From Metaphire vulgaris (lineage: Eukaryota; Annelida; Clitellata; Crassiclitellata; Megascolecidae), in assembly GCA_018105865.1 (NCBI GenBank), contig CM030870.1:691001-755000 (forward strand): a DNA stretch of 64,000 bases, given 5' to 3'. Below are positions 47,405 through 60,103 of this stretch, one piece after another. A program made the translations under genes and the position numbers. Positions within the stretch are counted from its first letter, which is position 1; the number at the start of each line of letters is the position of its first letter. A model generated the notes under the pieces. That model was given only the letters and a program-made list of their open reading frames with translations. It did no database searches and was not told the origin of the DNA.

Positions 47405-47493
47405 GCGGGCGCCCGGGGTCAGGTCGGTCAAAAAATGTTTGACGAGCAAAAAAGGTTGCCGACTGCCGAGTCAATTTTGGCGCCCCCGCCTGG

Positions 47494-47664
47494 CAGGGGC
47501 GTAGCGACGAAGGGGGTATATCGGTGTATATATATACACACCAAAAATTCATACTACCTTAAAATTTTAATGTGTCTGTTAAGATTTTACAAGTTTATTT
47601 AAAGATTTATACACCCCCAATCACATCAAAACCTCCCCAAATCAAATTCCTGTCTACACCCCTG
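47494..47664. mobile_element. hAT-like MITE, CAGGGGCGTAG family, inverted sister
   Basis: CAGGGGCGTAGCGACGA at the left and CTGTCTACACCCCTG at the right, with 8-bp duplication CCGCCTGG/CCGTCTGG. Confidence 0.85.
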
Positions 47665-48189
47665 CCGTCTGGTCGGCGCCCGAGGCCACCGCCCAACCGA
47701 CCCCCCTCTGCACGCTATTTCCTGTAGGGGATTCATTTGCATACATAATGGAATATCTTGCAACTTTTTGACACTAAACTACACTCCATTCTTCCAAACG
47801 TTATGCACATCTACTTTTATGCTAAAATTACAGCGTTTATATGAGATGTCCAGCTGTTATTGGACACCCTCTTAGTTGAAAACTGGGGGTGTCTTGACAC
47901 CCCCATGATCGCCCCCTAGGTCTATGGTCCACGTGCAATCTTTTAAGTTATTTCTGAATCTGAAAATACTCAGCATGCTAATTCTGTACCACAATCTAAG
48001 GATATAGGCCTATAGGCCTAACTATGCTGATATCGTATCCATTGTATTTTTAGCGCTAATTCAGAAGCAGTATTATGATCATTTTCTGCATAATATAGAT
48101 ATGAATAGAACTTGTTCCATGTTTCCAAATTGTTTGACTGAGAATTTCGTCTATGACCTATTACAGAGAGTATGCTTCCTATATCCAAT

Positions 48190-48480
48190 AAAGAAGTCCT
48201 AGATATCGTGAAAGAGAAAAAGACAATAATAGCCTACAAACAATAAAACAAAGGCAAAGGAACTGGATGGGCCACATTTTAAGAGGAGAATCGTTGTTCA
48301 AAACAATACTGGAAGGGCACATTGGGGGTAAAATAAACAGAGGAAGACCATGTACATCACTACTGCACTGGATGATGACAAAAGGCGGATACAAAGGATT
48401 AAAGACCCAAGCTGCTGACAGAGAAAGATGGCGCCAATGGGAACCAGGACCTGCTTCCGGGCAGAGAACTTAAAGAAGAA
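48190..48480 (+). pseudogene. RTE-type LINE C-terminal fragment
   Basis: The translation QRNWMGHILRGESLFKTILE then GKINRGRP and DRERWRQW matches the R..W.GH..R....LL..LEG...G.R.RGRP...W pattern at the C-terminus of RTE-like reverse transcriptases. It ends with a stop at 48471. Confidence 0.75.
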
Positions 48481-48631
48481 GACTTAAAGAAGACCCTTGG
48501 GCACTCAATACTCAATAATACATCATAATTTAAGTCTCTAGATGTTCACCACAGCTCAAAGTCTAATTCTATCATCTTTCTAGAAAAATCTAAAGGCATT
48601 ATTACGTCACTTTACGTGGCTGCTAACGCAC

Positions 48632-48633
48632 AT

Positions 48634-48681
<48 letters not shown>
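48632..48681. repeat. (TAAG)n microsatellite
   Basis: About 12 units, followed by 'TTCTATAGCGCT', a SINE/LINE tail phrase. Confidence 0.95.
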
Positions 48682-48755
48682 ACGAAATTTCTATAGCGCT
48701 GCCCGAAAGCTTGGCGCAGCGCACCGGATTATTCACGAGCGCTCAATCTGCGCAA

Positions 48756-49191
48756 GGGGTCGTCCATAAATTACGTCATGCGATTTTGGCACTTTTTTGA
48801 CCCTCACGTAACGCGACTTAACAAAACGACAGACCCCCTAAAATATGACGTCACAACGGGCCGACCCCCCTTTTCGCCTTCCGAAAAGTCTTGACAAGGG
48901 GTCGTCCATAAATGACGTTACGCGATTTTGGCTTTTTTTACTCCCCCCGTCCCCTATCGTAAAGCGTCATAACAAAAGTCAGACCCGCTAAAATATGACG
49001 TAACAATTTTTCCTCTCCAAAATTGTAGTTGTTTCCTCTCCAAAATATCCCTGACAAGCAATGAAAGGTCAAAGGTCACGACCTAATTATTTTTTTGCGT
49101 GACGTCACATTTACGGAACCCCCTCCGTCGCCACACTTCGTAACAAATGGCCGGACCCTCTAACGGCGTGACGTAATTTATGGACGACCCC
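48756..49191. mobile_element. Two abutting Harbinger-like MITEs
   Basis: A left-arm fragment begins GGGGTCGTCCATAAATTACG at 48756. A complete element runs 48898-49191 (GGGGTCGTCCATAAATGACG...TTATGGACGACCCC) with CAA at the left and TAA at the right. They may be a tandem or a nested insertion. Confidence 0.75.
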
Positions 49192-49545
49192 TAATCCGTA
49201 GTCCGTGGTGGCCAGGATTGTAGATTCAGGTAGGGAAGTGACAGTCCTGGCAGTCGCAGTGAAGTGAAGAATCATGTGCGGGAAAAAGTATGCCTGTGCT
49301 TATTAACTGACTGACTAAAGAACTTTTGCACCATTCTAGAATTTCTATTAATGGACTTTTGCATCAGTCGACAGTCTCTCCAAAGCGGAATCGCCATCTC
49401 CCATTCTGGGATTCGATAAGACGTCAGGCCACCTAGCGAATTGTCTGTCTACCACTCTCTGACACTCGCCAGAGGTCGCCACCCGATCGTCGCCACACCC
49501 AGCGCATAGACCCAGCGTCGTTGACATCACGTGGTACACGCTGTA

Positions 49546-49645
49546 CAGAGTGTTCCCGGAAAAAACCCACCGCCAATAATTCACCGTCCGCTTCGAACTC
49601 CTCAAACTCGACTCTCGTGTGACCGCAATTATTCGGAACACTGCG
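49546..49645. mobile_element. 100-bp TA-flanked MITE (AGTGTTCC ends)
   Basis: TA|CAGAGTGTTCCCGG at the left and CGGAACACTGCG|TA at the right; imperfect inverted ends with TA on both sides. It explains the open frames crossing this spot on both strands. Confidence 0.55.
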
Positions 49646-49699
49646 TATTGAGCGCCGCACAGCGACTGGTTCAGGAACCACCAATTGGACAGTCAGAGC

Positions 49700-49752
<53 letters not shown>
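49700..49752. repeat. (CAG)n trinucleotide tract
   Basis: About 17 pure CAG units in a GC-rich region that may be 5' exon or promoter sequence of the lectin gene. No coding frame around it is supported. Confidence 0.95.
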
Positions 49753-49755
<3 letters not shown>

Positions 49756-49899
49756 GCCTATCGTCGTGTGCTCTTAGAAGCGGGTGAATTCGCTGTACGA
49801 GGGAGAGAGCGAGACGCCCCCATTCCCTCCCCCTCTCGACGGACGCGGGGGGGGGGGGCGAATGTATTTGCGGGACGTGGACTCCATTTGTCTTAATTA

Positions 49900-50025
49900 G
49901 AAGAAGATTTGTCCATACACAGAGCGTTTCGTCGTCCGTCGTTCGGTCCATCGAAGCATCGAAACGCCGTCTTCTGCCGTAAAACGTGTTCCTGGTAAAC
50001 GAAGAAGGAGCAAAGGCAGCGTTTG
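49900..50025 (+). other. Possible non-coding 5' exon of the lectin gene
   Basis: A repeat-poor stretch ends in an unusually good donor, TTTG|GTAAGTAAG, on the plus strand. The first possible partner acceptor that precedes a coding exon is TTGTTTGCAG at 56560. The sequence has no start codon in a useful frame, so it would be 5' UTR. The left limit is not visible. This is inference from splice-site quality and position only. Confidence 0.25.
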
Positions 50026-50189
50026 GTAAGTAAGTATCTGTTATGATCGCAAATAAAACCAAAGAGGATATCGACAGATAAACGAGAAAGAACTCGAGAA
50101 AAACAAGCGATACTTTGAGGCGGAAGATGGCAGAGTGGGTTATGTGCTGGAGCGGTAGGCTGACGGGGCGGGTCATAACCCCGTTAGTC

Positions 50190-50379
50190 CAGTGGCGGCT
50201 CTAGGATTTGGCAAGTGGGGGGGCCGTTGGGGGGGCAACTTCTAATCATGGGGGGCTAACCATTTGTTGTTTAATGTATGTAGCATTAAGTATAGGGTCC
50301 CAACTGGGGGACCACTGGGGGGCCAGGCTCTCAATAGGGGGGCACGGGCCCCTCTGGCCCCCCGGTGGAGCCGCCACTG
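50190..50379. mobile_element. hAT-like MITE (CAGTGGCGGCTC) inside a SINE
   Basis: CAGTGGCGGCTCTAGG at the left and TGGAGCCGCCACTG at the right, with a perfect 8-bp duplication CGTTAGTC (50182-50189 and 50380-50387). The interior is G-run rich. Confidence 0.92.
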
Positions 50380-50393
50380 CGTTAGTCCCCAAG

Positions 50394-50593
50394 CAGTGTT
50401 TAATCTAGACTCCTGGACTCCGGGGGGGGGGGGAAACTGACAAAGCCGTGGGGAATTCTGCTAGGGGGCTGCTGTTAGTACATGTAGTATGCCAACATTT
50501 CCGGGGGAAGGGGAATTTAAATCTTGTATTTGAAATTTTCGGGAGGGGGAAAGGCCAATTTTCCCTCCCGGAAACGGCCTAGATTAAACACTG
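50394..50593. mobile_element. hAT-like MITE, CAGTGTTTAATC family, copy 2
   Basis: CAGTGTTTAATCTAG at the left and CTAGATTAAACACTG at the right, with 8-bp duplication TCCCCAAG/TCCCCGAG. Its left duplication overlaps that of the previous element by two bases. Confidence 0.9.
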
Positions 50594-51101
50594 TCCCCGA
50601 GTGGCTTCCACACAGGCAGTAATGCCTCCTAAGCCACTTTAAATCACGCTGTGGTGAAATAGTCTTGAGTCTTGACACCGGAGAGAGCTTTCTGCGGGAT
50701 AAATTCTGGATTTGAATCAAAGGATTTCTAGAGATACGTTGAAATATAAACAAATTTATGGACGGAGCGAAAAAAGTTTAAAATGTGAAATAAATCGAAG
50801 GAAACTTATCGCCCGAAATAATTCTGTTCTAAGAATTCGCGTCTGTGAGAGCGTTAAAGAGCGTTGAAACGGTTGGACTTTTAAAGCAGAATACGTGAAA
50901 ATCTAGAGCGGCGAAAGAGGGAGGGGAAGAAGGGGCCGGATAGCTCGTTTCCTGAGAAGAGCGACCATTCTAATAAAACATCCGCCGAATATTCCGTTGA
51001 ATTAAACTCCCAAAGATGTCTTCTAAGCCAGACTCTCTGTTGGCACCGAAAGAAACGACGTCTAATTAGTATAGAAGTCTTTTACAGTCTGCGTTATGTA
51101 G

Positions 51102-51645
<544 letters not shown>

Positions 51646-51649
51646 GCCC

Positions 51650-53150
51650 TGCAATTATCAGGACTGGGGGCAGACGACGCCGGCGCTAACGACGTCAGAT
51701 CTCCGTCGCCGTTGCCATTGGCGACCGCCGTTCGTTGTCAACGGCGACCGACTTCTTTGATCCTCCTGGAAAGCGCAAAATTAATCCGGCTAATTCGAGG
51801 TTCGTATACTATGAGCTGCAGTCGGGTTGGACTATTGCAACGCTGCGCTTCCACTGCCATCGGTCTTTCTAAATGGCGACAAATCCTCTTAAGTCGTCCG
51901 GTGCTGTGTTCGACTGGATACTTTTACACCATCCTAACACCCCCAACACCTCCCCCAATTTGAGACCGACCCCACAATCTCAGCTATGAGATGACCTTCT
52001 TTGCTTGTCAGGCTTCTTTGGCAGGGGACCCCAGAATTTACCGACACCCCCTCCCCAAATTGACAATCCTAGAAATAACCCTGGCTAAAGGCTGTCCAGT
52101 TAAATCCGGAGACAATACTTTTATTTTAAAAATTCTGGTGATCCAGAATTTGAGTGATGCTACTTTGGATATAATGACCTAATTGGATCACACAGTTTGA
52201 ACATAGCTACAGTAGAACTTCGATATAACGAACTCGGTTATGACGTGTACATATGGTTATAAAGTACCGCAATGTATACGTATATGCCAACTAGCCATCG
52301 ACATCAAATACCTTTTTCCAATGTAAAATTTCCACCGATTTCGACAACTGAGGCCGTTCGCCAGTTGTAACCGTGCGACTATTAGTTTAATTTCTAGCGC
52401 AATTTTCCAAAATTTTATAACCCCACGGGGGAGGAAGAGAGGGAGGGAGTGACAGGGGAAAATTCAGACCACGATCCGTATTAATCGTCTGTCACCCCTG
52501 GTGTAAAACAAAAGGACAATTTTAACCGCAAAGTGATAAAGGACATGGAGACGACAGCATATCCTTTTTCATAGCGCATATATCTCTTTGCTCAGCGTCG
52601 CATATACATGGAAGACAGAAGCGATAAACGCAGCGGACTGACTTAATGGTCGCTCGTAATGGAGCATGGTTAAATAATGGATGAAGATTGATTGGCCAAG
52701 GAACCAATCAAACGCCAAAACACGATAAACCGTAAAAGCGCCATCTATATTATGGGGACATCAGTTCAGTAATACAGCGGGAGTTTCCTTTGTGCTGATC
52801 CGCGCTATTGACATGATCTAAGAAATTAACACCCGTGAATTATGGATAAGGTCATTAACATTATTCGTTGTTAGAGATGGAGCTGGTACGATGGTACTGT
52901 GCATGGTACCGATGGTACATGCCACGCACCGGGTACTTTATAACTCTAAGTCTAATTCAACAACTGACACAATACAACGACATAGGAACATGTCCTTTGT
53001 CCGGCCATTTGCGGCAAACCACGCGTATCACACGGCGACAGTTACTGTATATTTATACCATAGATGTTGCAAACGTTTTTCTACTTTCTTCTCGCCAAAA
53101 AAACGCGTTTTTACGTTTTTTATTTCATTGCGTTTTTCAACGGTTTTTTG
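51650..53150. other. Geneless stretch between CT array and LINE
   Basis: Ordinary sequence with the left end of a CAGTAGAACTTCG element at 52211 and a GGTACGATGGTAC-type repeat at 52880-52930. No exon was recognised. Confidence 0.6.
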
Positions 53151-53154
53151 CAAT

Positions 53155-53365
53155 TTTATTGACAATTTAAATAGCGCAGTACGCAAGGCTAAGGCCTACA
53201 ACAAGAGCGCTAAACACAGTTCATATCCAATATTAAATAAATGTGTCTTCAAATTTCTAATGAAAAGTCCAGCTGAGACTGCTCCAGTCACATTGTCTGG
53301 AAGAGAGTTCCACAGGGCGGGATTCCCCCGCGCAAATGATCTTTCTCCAAACTTAGGGGCAGGGG
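53155..53365 (-). pseudogene. LINE reverse transcriptase 3' end (CR1/L2-like)
   Basis: Minus-strand translation gives RSFARGNPALWNSLPDNVTG then IRNLKTHLFN, followed by a 'GCGCTATTTAAATTGTCAAT' tail. Same kind of fragment as 9690-9870. Confidence 0.75.
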
Positions 53366-53369
53366 CTTC

Positions 53370-54655
53370 TATCCCTATTTAAGGCGGGCGCAGCTGCGCC
53401 CGGAAAAAATAGGGGGTGGGGGGAATATTTTGCTACTAATCTGAACTGAACCGAGACTGATATTGATTCAAAATAACACAGACCGTTGTCTGATGCTTTT
53501 AACACAAAGGATAAAAAGCTGATTATAATACTAAATTACAAAGGAGCAAATTAACATGGAGAATTTGTAAATTTGTAATTTTGGGGGAATTGAGCCCGGC
53601 TAGGGGGATTTTTGCTTAGGGGTCTTAGACGGGGAGGGACCAACAACTGTACTCTCCGACTGGATTTGAGAACCGATTCCTCTCGATCACAGTCGATCTT
53701 CGTACAAGTTTTAGATAATTGGATCGTGTAAAGAAAAACAGCGCTTGTAGACAATTTTGGAGCCAGTGGAGTCGATCTTTAGATTTGACGTTCACCCCAG
53801 CGACAGCCGAAAATCACTATGGCATTTCCATTATTTCTAGGTCATAGGTCAGACAAGCGGTGAATCAACATCTTCAAATGTTAATCAAGGCGTTACACAA
53901 TTTCAATTAGGCGAAGTTTAGCGCCAAAACGCGGCAACATTGAAATGTAAAAAAACGAACCACATTGAGTTGAATTCTCTTTTTTTGTAAATTGTACGAA
54001 ATTTATACGAAAAGGTGCGGTGTATTTAAAAATATTATCGGCAATTGCTTAGAATTCCTTTGAATGAGAGTTTAACCAGCTTTGAAGGCGTTTACGTTAA
54101 ACCTACGATGATCGCTTCGTGTCTTGACTGTCTATGGTTTTTAGAGGAGCTAATTAATTTAGCGCCAGGACAATGTTACTAATATTTATTCAAAGAGCAA
54201 TTAACAAATTGTCACAATAAATAAATAAATAGCCTTATAAATCGCGTTTCCTGATTAGGTCCAAACTGAGTGTTTCTCGTTGTCTTGCTTTTCTTCGTTT
54301 ATAAATTAATTACGCCACCACAGTGGAAAATTAACATGTTAATTTTTGTGTTGGCTAAAAAGTAAATGAACTTTTTCAACGTTTTTTACGTTTTTTATAT
54401 TATCAGAAAAACGCGTTTTGTACGTTTTTTATTTTTTTATTATTTATTTTTTATTTTAGATTTTACGTTTGCAACATCTATGATTTATACAATATCGCTT
54501 GCTTACTGACTGACAGTTATTGGTTATTGATATATTTCAAAAACTAGTGGGGGAGCGGGGGTGGGTGAGAGGTGGCTACTTGCACCTCAGTTTTCTAATT
54601 TCGGGCGGGGAGTGACGTTATTATGTAGCGCTCTCTTTGACTCCTAGGGACTTAG
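53370..54655. other. Geneless stretch with a possible diverged inverted pair
   Basis: 'ACGTTTTT' and 'AACGCGTTTT' phrases occur near 53065-53150 and 54370-54470, both next to 'GCAACATCTATG' or its complement. They could be the two ends of a ~1.4-kb element that contains the LINE fragment. No gene was seen. Confidence 0.4.
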
Positions 54656-54729
54656 ATTGTTAGGCGATGCATGGGATCCATTGAGCCTTCGAAAAGACGA
54701 AGTCTCCTCAATGTTTAATATCGCATTCC

Positions 54730-55305
<576 letters not shown>

Positions 55306-55469
55306 AAGATTCATTTACATACTGCGTTGATACTGTATGTTGAATGTTATGCCACATCGGCACTAAGCTGTTGCTATATAATATACATGTATACTGTAAT
55401 AATAACACGATCAGTCGTTTACATTGACCTTGGTACAGATGCTGTGTTCGCGTCGTATGTTGATTACAG

Positions 55470-55672
55470 TGGCGTAGCGAGGATTCCGAAAATAGGGGAG
55501 GAGCACTTGGAGACTATCGGGTAAAAAGTCTCCGATGGGCAAATAAAGGCGTCACCAGGGAATTCTTCTCACATTCACGTATTGCCTTCGATCATACTAC
55601 CACCCCCCCCCCCCAATTTCTCAGCAAGGATAGGAGGCCAGGCCCACTTCCCTCCCTCTCCCGTGGCTACGC
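55470..55672. mobile_element. hAT-like element remnant (CAGTGGCGTAGCGAGG)
   Basis: The left end is clear and the right end CCCGTGGCTACGC is truncated. From 55720 to 56450 short CCCCAATTTGAGACCGAC and GACCTTTTTT.GCATGTCAGAC phrases recur (also at 51960-52080), an unclassified repeat. Confidence 0.5.
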
Positions 55673-56560
55673 AAATGACTGATTGCGAGTTCTCGGGTAT
55701 AAGTCAGTTTCAATTGGACTGACCCCTAATAGCAGGTCGAGAACAGTAATATTGGCCAACAGGGATATTTTTACATCCCTAACACACCCAATTTGAGACC
55801 GACACCCACAACCTCTCCCAATCTCAGCTATGGGATGACCTTTTTTATGCTTGTCAGACTTTTTTTGGCAGGGGACCACCGAAATTAACCGATAACCCCC
55901 CCCCCCCACCACCACCACCACCAAAATGATAATCCTAGAAATAACCCTGTTGGCCAAACAGCAGGAGCTCGGAAATCAGAGTTCTCCGAGTAATAATTGA
56001 AAAATCTGCGGTGAACATCTTTGCTGCGACATTTCATCTCAGCGGATGGTTTTCTTTTCTTGCAGGGATTAATCTTTTCCAGGGATATTTTTACACCCCC
56101 TAACACCTCTCCAACCCCCCAACCCCCAAATTGAGGTCGACGCCCCAAAATTTGGTAATGTGACAATGGTATGCATATAAAAGGCATATTAATTAGCCCT
56201 GGACACCCCTCAAATGGAGAAGGACACCCCTCACTTTTATCGTCGGATGACCTTTTTTTGCATGTCAGACTTTTTCGGTAGAGATTTCCAAACTTCCACA
56301 GCCTCAGATTTTCCCGACACCCCCTCAAATTCACAATACTATACAAACCTAGAAAATAACCACACATACCCCAGGTTTTCCCGACAACCCCCCCCCCCCC
56401 AAATCAACAATCCTAAAAATAACCCTGATATTTTGAATTCGAGATCACGTCCACTCTCGAAAGGGAAATTCGCCGAAAGAAGTCACGTGACACACACACA
56501 CAGAGGCATGTCACGTGACATGCGAAGAAACTTCACATGTCTTTGGATTATTGTTTGCAG

Positions 56561-56749
56561 AAACCAAACTGACGCACGCACGCGCAAAGAACCGTCAGAA
56601 TTCGTTGAGGGGTTTCCCGCGGGGTTTCCATGACTACGGAGCTTCAATGATGACGTCATCGTTTCTCGTCGCCCTCGTTTTCGCTTTCTGGCGCCAACAA
56701 GCTCCGGTCGATTCGAAGGAGGTCGGAGGGGGGTCGTCGAGAGAGTCAA
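56561..56749 (+). CDS. SUEL-lectin gene, signal-peptide exon
   Basis: The coding part runs from ATG 56647 to the donor TCAA|GTAAGC (34 codons, phase 1 out). It reads [20 protein letters not shown] then VDSKEV, a short hydrophobic signal peptide for secretion or membrane insertion. The phase joins it to the lectin exon at 59153 (A|GT, Ser). An acceptor-like TTGTTTGCAG ends at 56560, so the exon may have an upstream non-coding partner. A six-codon upstream frame (ATG 56630) has its TGA overlapping the main ATG. The exon is flanked by many CACGTG motifs. The start assignment is supported by signal-peptide character and phase. Confidence 0.75.
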
Positions 56750-56795
56750 GTAAGCCACCGCCCCCCACGTAAACGGATCATTACGGATCATATTA

Positions 56796-56943
56796 TGATG
56801 GACGGACGGACGGACGCATGGATGGATGGATGGATGGGTGGATGGATGGGTGGATGGATGGATGGATGGATGGATGGGTGGATGGATGGGTGGATGGATG
56901 GATGGATGGATGGGTGGATGGATGGATGGGTGGATGGATGGAT
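56796..56943. repeat. (GGAT)n microsatellite, 148 bp
   Basis: GATGGATG array with GGTG variants, about 50 bases inside the intron after the signal-peptide exon. Confidence 0.95.
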
Positions 56944-57124
56944 GACCGGTGTGATGGATGAGGTGGATGGACAGTCTTTCCAGTAAGAACAAACAAGGGG
57001 CGACGGAGGAAAACATGGTTGAAGAGTCTCTGCGCTTCTAAAACATTGTCTTTCCAGTAAGAACAAATGAAGGGGCGACGGACAGAAAACAGACAGTTGA
57101 AGAGTCTCTGCACTTCTAACGACA

Positions 57125-57365
<241 letters not shown>

Positions 57366-57439
57366 TGCTTCTAGGCTTAGTCGAGTCGTGTAATGGATAT
57401 ACTGAGAGAAGACATAGGCTAACGTCGCTGGCTTATTGA

Positions 57440-58520
57440 CTGATTTGTGTGGCGCCAATTTGCGTTGTCATAATCGGATGTCACGTGGTTTTCCATATCA
57501 TGAAATCTGAGGAACAGGATTAGGGAAATTTGGACGGGGCAGGAGGTGGGATGGGGGGACTAAGTCAGCGTGATGGGAGGAAAATGAACGGAAATGCGTC
57601 ACGTGACTCGGGGCGGTGATTTCCAGTGGGGGGGGGAGGGAGAGGGCGAGAGTCGACCCTTTCCCAGAATTCCTGTACAGCATCGTTTGTCGTTACTGAG
57701 GAGAGAACCCACGTGACTCGCGGGAGAGATCCCACGTGACCGAGACTGACTCCATCGCGTAAGATGGCATGAAAATGACGAAGCTGTGCGATTGACTACG
57801 TCACACACATCACGTGACATTGACTCAAGTCAAACTACCGTACAACCGAGCGACCACAGGAACAGATCTAACATCGAGAAAACGACGCAGCAGAACATTA
57901 TTAATCGGTCGACAAAGGACGATGTAAAGGAATTCTGGGAAGTGGTCAACTCCTTCCCCACCCAAGTAGACTTTTCGATTTTTGGGTGTTCTGGGGTTAC
58001 GGCCCCCTCTGGTCGAGTCCCACTTTTGTTTTAACCCATCACGCCCTCTCCCATCACACTGGAGGTTGAAACATTTTGGCTGGGGGTCATTATAGCCCCT
58101 CCCCTTTCCACTGATCTTCGAATTTTTAGGAGAAGAAGTAGTAGTAGTTTCAACTAGAAAACATAAGCACAAGGAAATGTAAAAATAAGTTGAACATCTG
58201 ACATCCTCAATAATAGAGTGACGGATTATTACTATACTGTAATAGCATGGAGTACATTGATCGTTAACTCTATGGACCAGTGAAACCGCTATTCCGGTTT
58301 CATAACCTATTGGTTACACAAATCGCTGTGGCAAAAGGGTTAATGCAAAGTAAAACATACTGAACTACAGTAAATATAATATTAAAATTTTTAAACACAT
58401 CTCTCTGCTACATAGGCCTATAACATTTGTTAATGATAGGGTCTACATTATATATATAGCTTATATTTATAGGTTATATATATATATACACAGGTGTATA
58501 TATAGGTGTATATATAGGTA
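57440..58520. other. Intron of the lectin gene, no gene
   Basis: It contains CACGTG motifs to 57818 and TA-rich repeats at 58450-58520. No exon was recognised. Confidence 0.6.
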
Positions 58521-58530
58521 TATATTGAAT

Positions 58531-59108
58531 CAGTGGCGTAGCCAGGATTTCCGTAAGGGGGAGGGTTTGGTTTTTGGTTTTGACCGTGACCAACTTCGGA
58601 AAAATCTTGACAAACATAAAAGGTCATCTATATATAAGATCGTTATCTGTATGTCTGTTATATGATTGGTTGACTATTGGTGAATCGTCGCGATGCGTTG
58701 GTGGACGATGTTCGAAGACGATTTCAATTGTTCGTAGAACCGGTTTAGTCGAGTCATTGCAGCATCAGAGGGCTTTGCTATTGGTTTTGGTTTTAACGTA
58801 CATTTGACAAAAATACACAGCGTCACAAATGGAAAAGTTGCGTGATTTTAACGACAAATTATTATAAAAAGAAATCATTCAATGATTGGGTATTAGGTAT
58901 AGGTATTGGATTAGTATTATTGCACTGCGAGCGAAGCGACGCGAGCGAAGCGAGCCTCTTTCTAGTAATTCTATAGCATTCTATAAGGGAGGGTTTGACC
59001 CTCCAAAGTCGCGTAAAAATTAAAAATGCATAGAAACTCATTAGAAATATGTTGTTTTCGGCAGCCAAGGGGGTTTAACCCCAGCTCCACCCCTTGGCTC
59101 CGCCACTG
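58531..59108. mobile_element. hAT-like element, 578 bp, just upstream of the lectin exon
   Basis: CAGTGGCGTAGCCAGGATTT at the left and TTGGCTCCGCCACTG at the right, with 8-bp duplication TATTGAAT/TATCGAAT. Its right end lies 44 bases before the lectin exon. No transposase motif was seen. Confidence 0.85.
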
Positions 59109-59152
59109 TATCGAATGATCGGTCATTGACTGGAGAGTGTGAATGTTTCCAG

Positions 59153-59467
59153 GTGCGTCGTCGTCGTCGTCCTCCTCCTCCTCCTCCAGGGTCTACTGTG
59201 AGTTCGAGACGTTCCAGCCGAGCTGTGCGGTGGGGGAGGTGATCGTAATGCGGAGCGCCCTCTACGGGCGAATGCAGTTGGGACGGTGCGTCGAAGAGAG
59301 CCTCGGGTACCTCGGCTGCTCCGCCGATGTCCTCGATGCGGCCGACAGGAAGTGCTCCGGGAGACAGCGGTGCTCCGTTCCCATTCCGGACGTCGACTTC
59401 AACGCCAGGAAACAGTGCAACAAGGAACTGAAGATGTACCTCGACGCCAGCTACGGATGTCAGAAAG
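59153..59467 (+). CDS. SUEL-type (rhamnose/galactose-binding) lectin domain exon
   Basis: A 315-base exon, phase 1 on both sides, between GTTTCCAG and AAAG|GTACTA. After a Ser run encoded by TCG/TCC repeats it holds one complete SUEL/Gal_Lectin domain of about 90 residues. Visible motifs are YCEF, CAVGEVIVMRSALYGRM, GRC, LGCSADVL, DRKCSGRQRCSVPIPD and YLDASYGC. The SALYGR and C.GRQ.C motifs with eight cysteines are the family hallmarks. Such domains bind rhamnose or galactose in egg lectins and fold the extracellular part of latrophilin and EVA-1 receptors. A 578-bp hAT element ends 44 bases upstream of the exon. Confidence 0.93.
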
Positions 59468-59488
59468 GTACTATACGCATTGAACGTA

Positions 59489-59880
59489 TTCAATATTCTA
59501 TTCTATTCTATTCTATTCTATTCTATTCTATTCTATTCTATTCTATTCTATTCTATTCTATTCTGTTCTGTTCTGTTCTGTTCTGTTCTGTTCTGTTCTA
59601 TTCTATTCTATTCTATTCTATTCTATTCTATTCTATTCTATTCTATTCTATTCTATTCTATTCTATTCTATTCTATTCTATTCTATTCTATTCTATTCTA
59701 TTCTATTCTATTCTATTCTATTCTATTCTATTCTATTCTATTCTATTCTATTCTATTCTATTCTATTCTATTCTATTCTATTCTATTCTATTCTATTCTA
59801 TTCTATTCTATTCTATTCTATTCTATTCTATTCTATTCTATTCTTATCTATTCTATTCTTATCTATTCTTATCTATTCTA
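59489..59880. repeat. (TTCTA)n pentanucleotide array, about 390 bp
   Basis: About 78 units in the intron after the lectin exon, with a block of TTCTG variants at 59563-59598 and TTATC variants at the right end. It keeps an open frame (Tyr-Ser-Ile-Leu-Phe), which is why the lectin exon appears to run on. Confidence 0.97.
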
Positions 59881-60103
59881 GCCTTTTCCCGTAGCTCTAT
59901 TCAGATAGACTAAGCGCCTAAGAATAAGCAGCTACTGTGATGCCATTACTCGGTTCCAAAGTGCCGCAATGTACAGTGCGGTCCCGTGTTATGCGCCACC
60001 GCATATTTGACGGTATTTGATATAACAGACGCACTGAGTGCGTTATAACTAAGTTCAACTGTAATCGTGTTGTGTGTGTGTGCGTGTGTGTTTGTGAGAT
60101 CAG

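Larger units (their letters stand above)
50123..50654 (+). repeat. tRNA-derived SINE broken by two hAT elements
   Basis: The segments 50123-50189, 50380-50393 and 50594-50654 together match the intact SINE at 12688-12822. The breaks are the hAT elements 50190-50379 and 50394-50593. Confidence 0.8.

Noticed and set aside
49433..50176. 247-codon minus-strand frame and a 121-codon plus-strand frame over the CAG tract
   Set aside because: Both cross a TA-flanked MITE (49546-49645) and the CAG repeat. The poly-Cys and poly-Ser parts are repeat-driven.
59468..59913. Lectin protein extended by Tyr-Ser-Ile-Leu-Phe repeats
   Set aside because: The lectin exon ends at a donor (AAAG|GTACTA) that is in phase with the next exon. 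The extension is intronic TTCTA repeat.
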